Positions 14,000-16,006 of a stretch of DNA of 16,006 nt are shown here, one piece after another. Under the pieces are notes generated by a model. The model had not been told where the DNA came from and did no database searches. It saw only the letters and a program-made list of their open reading frames with translations. Within the stretch, counting starts at the first letter, position 1. Every line of letters begins with the position of its first letter. A program made the position numbers and the translations under genes. Origin of the DNA: Solirubrobacterales bacterium. GTDB lineage: Bacteria; Actinomycetota; Thermoleophilia; Solirubrobacterales; 70-9. The stretch spans positions 1 to 16,006 of the forward strand of contig JASLJO010000183.1 of assembly GCA_030152505.1 (NCBI GenBank), in the 5' to 3' direction.

Positions 14000-14914
14000 C
14001 TACGTTGAACGAGAAACCGGACGGCGCCGTCGCGGCCGGCGCCGCAGGCGAACCTGACAGCTCGGGCAGAGGTAGGTCGAGCGCCCGGAGACGACGATTC
14101 GCTCGACCGTTCCCTCGCAGCGCGGGCAGGGCTCGCCCTCGCGGGTATGAACGAGGAACTCGTCCTGCATGCGTCCCTTTTCTCCACGGCCGTCGCGGTA
14201 GTCGTCTATCGAGGCGCCGCCACCGTCGATTCCCGCTTCGAGCGCGGCGACGACCCCGTCGCGCAGGGCCTCGAGATGCTCGGGCCTCATCGACCCGGCG
14301 GGCGAGAGCGGGTGCAGCCGCGCCCGGAAGAGCGCCTCGTCGGCATAGATGTTGCCCACCCCGGCGATCCCCTTCTGATCGAGCAGGAAGGACTTGAGCG
14401 GCAGCGTGCGGCCGGCCGCGATCTCACCCAGCAGACCGGGGGTGAACTCTGCCGAGAACGGCTCGACACCGAGCCTCCCGAAACGCTCGTTCAGCCCGGC
14501 GTCGTCGATCAGGAAGGCCTCACCGAAACGGCGCGGATCGGTGAACCAGATCTCGCGGCCGTCGTCGAGGACGAAGCGGGCTCGGAGGTGGCGCTCGGAG
14601 GTCGAACGCTCCCCCTCGTATAGGCGCATCCCCGCCGAGGGATCGAGCTTGTCCCCGTCCCCGACGAGGACGAGGTTGCCGGTCATCCGCAGGTGCATGA
14701 CGAGCGTCTGCGCGCAGTCGAGACCGAGCAGCAGGTACTTGCCGCGCCGCCCCAACCGCTCGATCGTCCGTCCCGACACCGCCGTCTCCAGCTCGTTCGG
14801 TGGCACCGGCCGACACCAGCGCGGGTCGAGCACATCCAGCGACTCGATTCGCCGTCCTTCCAGCTCCGGCTCCAACTGCCGACACACGGTCTCGACCTCG
14901 GGTAACTCGGGCAT
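14000..14914 (-). CDS. mutM: Formamidopyrimidine-DNA glycosylase (Fpg/MutM)
   Basis: The 304-residue bifunctional glycosylase/AP lyase removes 8-oxoguanine and formamidopyrimidines. After removal of the initiator Met, P2 is the Schiff-base nucleophile and E3 the acid, in PELPEVETV. K59 (GRRGKYLLL) is the conserved beta-hairpin lysine. The MHLRMTGNL block, the helix-two-turn-helix (LDQKGIAGVGNIYADEALF) and the C4 zinc finger C263, C266, C283 and C286 (CPRC and CPSC) are all present. The family usually ends shortly after the finger; here about 18 more residues, mostly arginine, proline and serine, form a basic tail. First gene of the mutM-recO-dgt-dnaG cluster. Confidence 0.97.
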   Translation of the reverse strand: MPELPEVETVCRQLEPELEGRRIESLDVLDPRWCRPVPPNELETAVSGRTIERLGRRGKYLLLGLDCAQTLVMHLRMTGNLVLVGDGDKLDPSAGMRLYEGERSTSERHLRARFVLDDGREIWFTDPRRFGEAFLIDDAGLNERFGRLGVEPFSAEFTPGLLGEIAAGRTLPLKSFLLDQKGIAGVGNIYADEALFRARLHPLSPAGSMRPEHLEALRDGVVAALEAGIDGGGASIDDYRDGRGEKGRMQDEFLVHTREGEPCPRCEGTVERIVVSGRSTYLCPSCQVRLRRRPRRRRPVSRST

Positions 14915-14932
14915 GCACGAGTTCTACCCGAC

Positions 14933-14977
14933 CGCGGTAGAGGTTTGAGCCGCATACCGGCCCAAACCTCTACCGCG
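14933..14977 (-). terminator. Strong inverted repeat between xerD and mutM (terminator-like hairpin or operator)
   Basis: CGCGGTAGAGGTTTG at 14933-14947 is perfectly complementary to CAAACCTCTACCGCG at 14963-14977. A further 4-bp inner stem (14949-14952 with 14958-14961) follows one mismatch. It begins 5 bases after the xerD stop, so a terminator of xerD transcription is the simplest reading. No U-run follows, which is common for actinobacterial candidates, and an operator for the mutM cluster is possible. Confidence 0.5.
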
Positions 14978-14982
14978 CCTCG

Positions 14983-15933
14983 TCAAGGCTCGGTCGCTCG
15001 CGGGTGCGCCTCGAAGTAGACCTCCTTGAGGCGCTCACCGGAGAGGTGCGTGTACACCTGGGTGGTGGCGATATCGGCGTGTCCGAGCATCTCCTGCACG
15101 GCACGCAGGTCGCACCCCCCCGCGAGCAGGTGGGTGGCGAAGCTGTGGCGCAGCGTGTGCGGGCTCATCCTCCCCGCCAGGCCGGCCTCGCGGGCATGGC
15201 GCTGGACGATCTTGTAGAGGCCCTGGCGGCTGAGCGGGCCACCGCGGAAGTTGACGAACAGCCGCGCCTCGTGGCGCTCCGGCGGGACCAGCTTCGGCCG
15301 GCCACCACGCAGGTAGACGGAGATTGCCGCAATTGCCTTGCGGCCCAGCGGCACGATCCGCTCCTTGGAGCCCTTGCCGCGCGCCCGCAGCAGCCCCTCG
15401 TGCAGATCGAGGTCGGACATCTCCAATCCGATCGTCTCCGAGGCGCGCAGACCGCAGGCGTACATCACCTCCAGCAGCGCCCGGTCACGCAGCGTCGTAG
15501 GCTCGCTGCCGCGCGGCGCGGCAAGCAGGTGCTGCACCTCGGCGTAGTTGAGGACCTGGGGCAGTTTCTTGGCGCGACGCGGCGCGCTCAGCGCCGCGGT
15601 CGGGTCGTCGCCGATCAGCTCGTCGCGGCGCAGGTGCTTGTAGAAGGAGCGTAGGCAGGCGGTCTTGCGATGCACGGTCGCCGCCGAGCAGGCCGGGCGC
15701 CCGTTGCCGGTGGCGAGGTCCGCGAGGAAGTCTCCGATGTCGGCCGGGCGCGCCGCGAGCGCGTCGAGCTCATGTTCGGCAAGGAACTCGCCGTACTGCA
15801 GCAGGTCGGTGCGGTAGGCACCCAGGGTGTTGCGCGAGAGGCCACGCTCCAGCTCGAGGTAGGAGAGGAAGTCGAGGACGAGGCCCTCGAAGCGGGCGTC
15901 TATCTCGGGCGGAGACTCGACTGCGACAGCCAT
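14983..15933 (-). CDS. xerD: Tyrosine recombinase XerD-like
   Basis: The 316-residue site-specific recombinase should resolve chromosome dimers at dif together with a XerC partner. Residues 15-115 are the SAM-like core-binding domain (FLSYLELERGLSRNTLGAYRT, within 22-42). The catalytic domain carries every active residue: R163 (ACGLRASE), K187 (RGKGSKER), H259 and R262 (SPHTLRHSFATHLL), H285 (MLGHADI) and the nucleophile Y294 (TTQVYTHL). Length and motif spacing are those of chromosomal XerD and not of phage integrases. The start is ATG at 15931-15933, without a good ribosome site. Sequence alone separates XerD from XerC only moderately well. Confidence 0.93.
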   Translation of the reverse strand: MAVAVESPPEIDARFEGLVLDFLSYLELERGLSRNTLGAYRTDLLQYGEFLAEHELDALAARPADIGDFLADLATGNGRPACSAATVHRKTACLRSFYKHLRRDELIGDDPTAALSAPRRAKKLPQVLNYAEVQHLLAAPRGSEPTTLRDRALLEVMYACGLRASETIGLEMSDLDLHEGLLRARGKGSKERIVPLGRKAIAAISVYLRGGRPKLVPPERHEARLFVNFRGGPLSRQGLYKIVQRHAREAGLAGRMSPHTLRHSFATHLLAGGCDLRAVQEMLGHADIATTQVYTHLSGERLKEVYFEAHPRATEP

Positions 15934-16006
15934 GGCGGATGCTTCGCCTTTGCTCGCTCCGCACCTTGAGCCGCAAGGGACTATGCGTTCTGGCCCGCGC
16001 CCAGCA

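Noticed and set aside
13993..14187. Upstream extension of the recO reading frame into mutM
   Set aside because: RecO similarity begins at the ATG of 13990-13992, and the extension overlaps the mutM zinc-finger coding region.
15981..16004. Minus-strand frame at the right edge ending in LGAGQNA and TAG, possibly the end of the gene upstream of xerD
   Set aside because: Only seven residues are visible and no family can be recognised.

Overview
The window is high-GC chromosomal DNA. GTG and TTG starts are common and genes overlap or nearly touch. The house-keeping block mutM-recO-dgt-dnaG sits next to xerD. Together with the secreted lipoproteins, the DUF6998 protein and the SDR, P450 and GT1 styles, this suggests an actinobacterium, most likely of the Thermoleophilia/Solirubrobacterales type. 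The placement is inferred from gene style only.

Left part (1-5189): the 5' end of a DUF1330-type gene runs off the left edge on the minus strand. Divergent from it is a secreted polysaccharide-lyase-like protein with a basic tail. Next comes a cytochrome P450, and only 6 bases after its stop begins an 887-residue fusion of a papain-like domain with a membrane-anchored KAP-family P-loop NTPase. The fusion is the most unusual gene here: the papain-fold glutamine, histidine and asparagine are all present, but the catalytic cysteine position is serine.

Middle part (5190-6850): a small accessory-looking segment lies between the fusion and a tRNA with anticodon CAT. It holds a convergent DUF6998 protein with a possible PD-(D/E)XK core, an antitoxin/toxin pair (ribbon-helix-helix plus RelE/ParE-like) and a short secreted-protein remnant.

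Signalling/redox part (6892-8336, minus): a lipoprotein with a thioredoxin-like domain overlaps by ATGA a histidine-phosphotransfer (Hpt) gene. An in-frame amber codon interrupts the Hpt gene, and 43 more open codons follow in the same frame.

Plus-strand pair (8419-10399): an SDR oxidoreductase and a GT1-type glycosyltransferase. The 3' end of the glycosyltransferase runs antisense into tRNA-Asn.

Right part (10361-15933, minus): xerD, then a strong 15-bp inverted repeat, then the tight cluster mutM-recO-dgt-dnaG (gaps of 7 and 11 bases and a 1-base overlap), then tRNA-Asn. This is a DNA repair and replication block: oxidised-base excision, recombination mediator, dNTP hydrolysis, primase, and chromosome-dimer resolution by XerD. 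I saw no CRISPR array, intact insertion sequence or rRNA gene.
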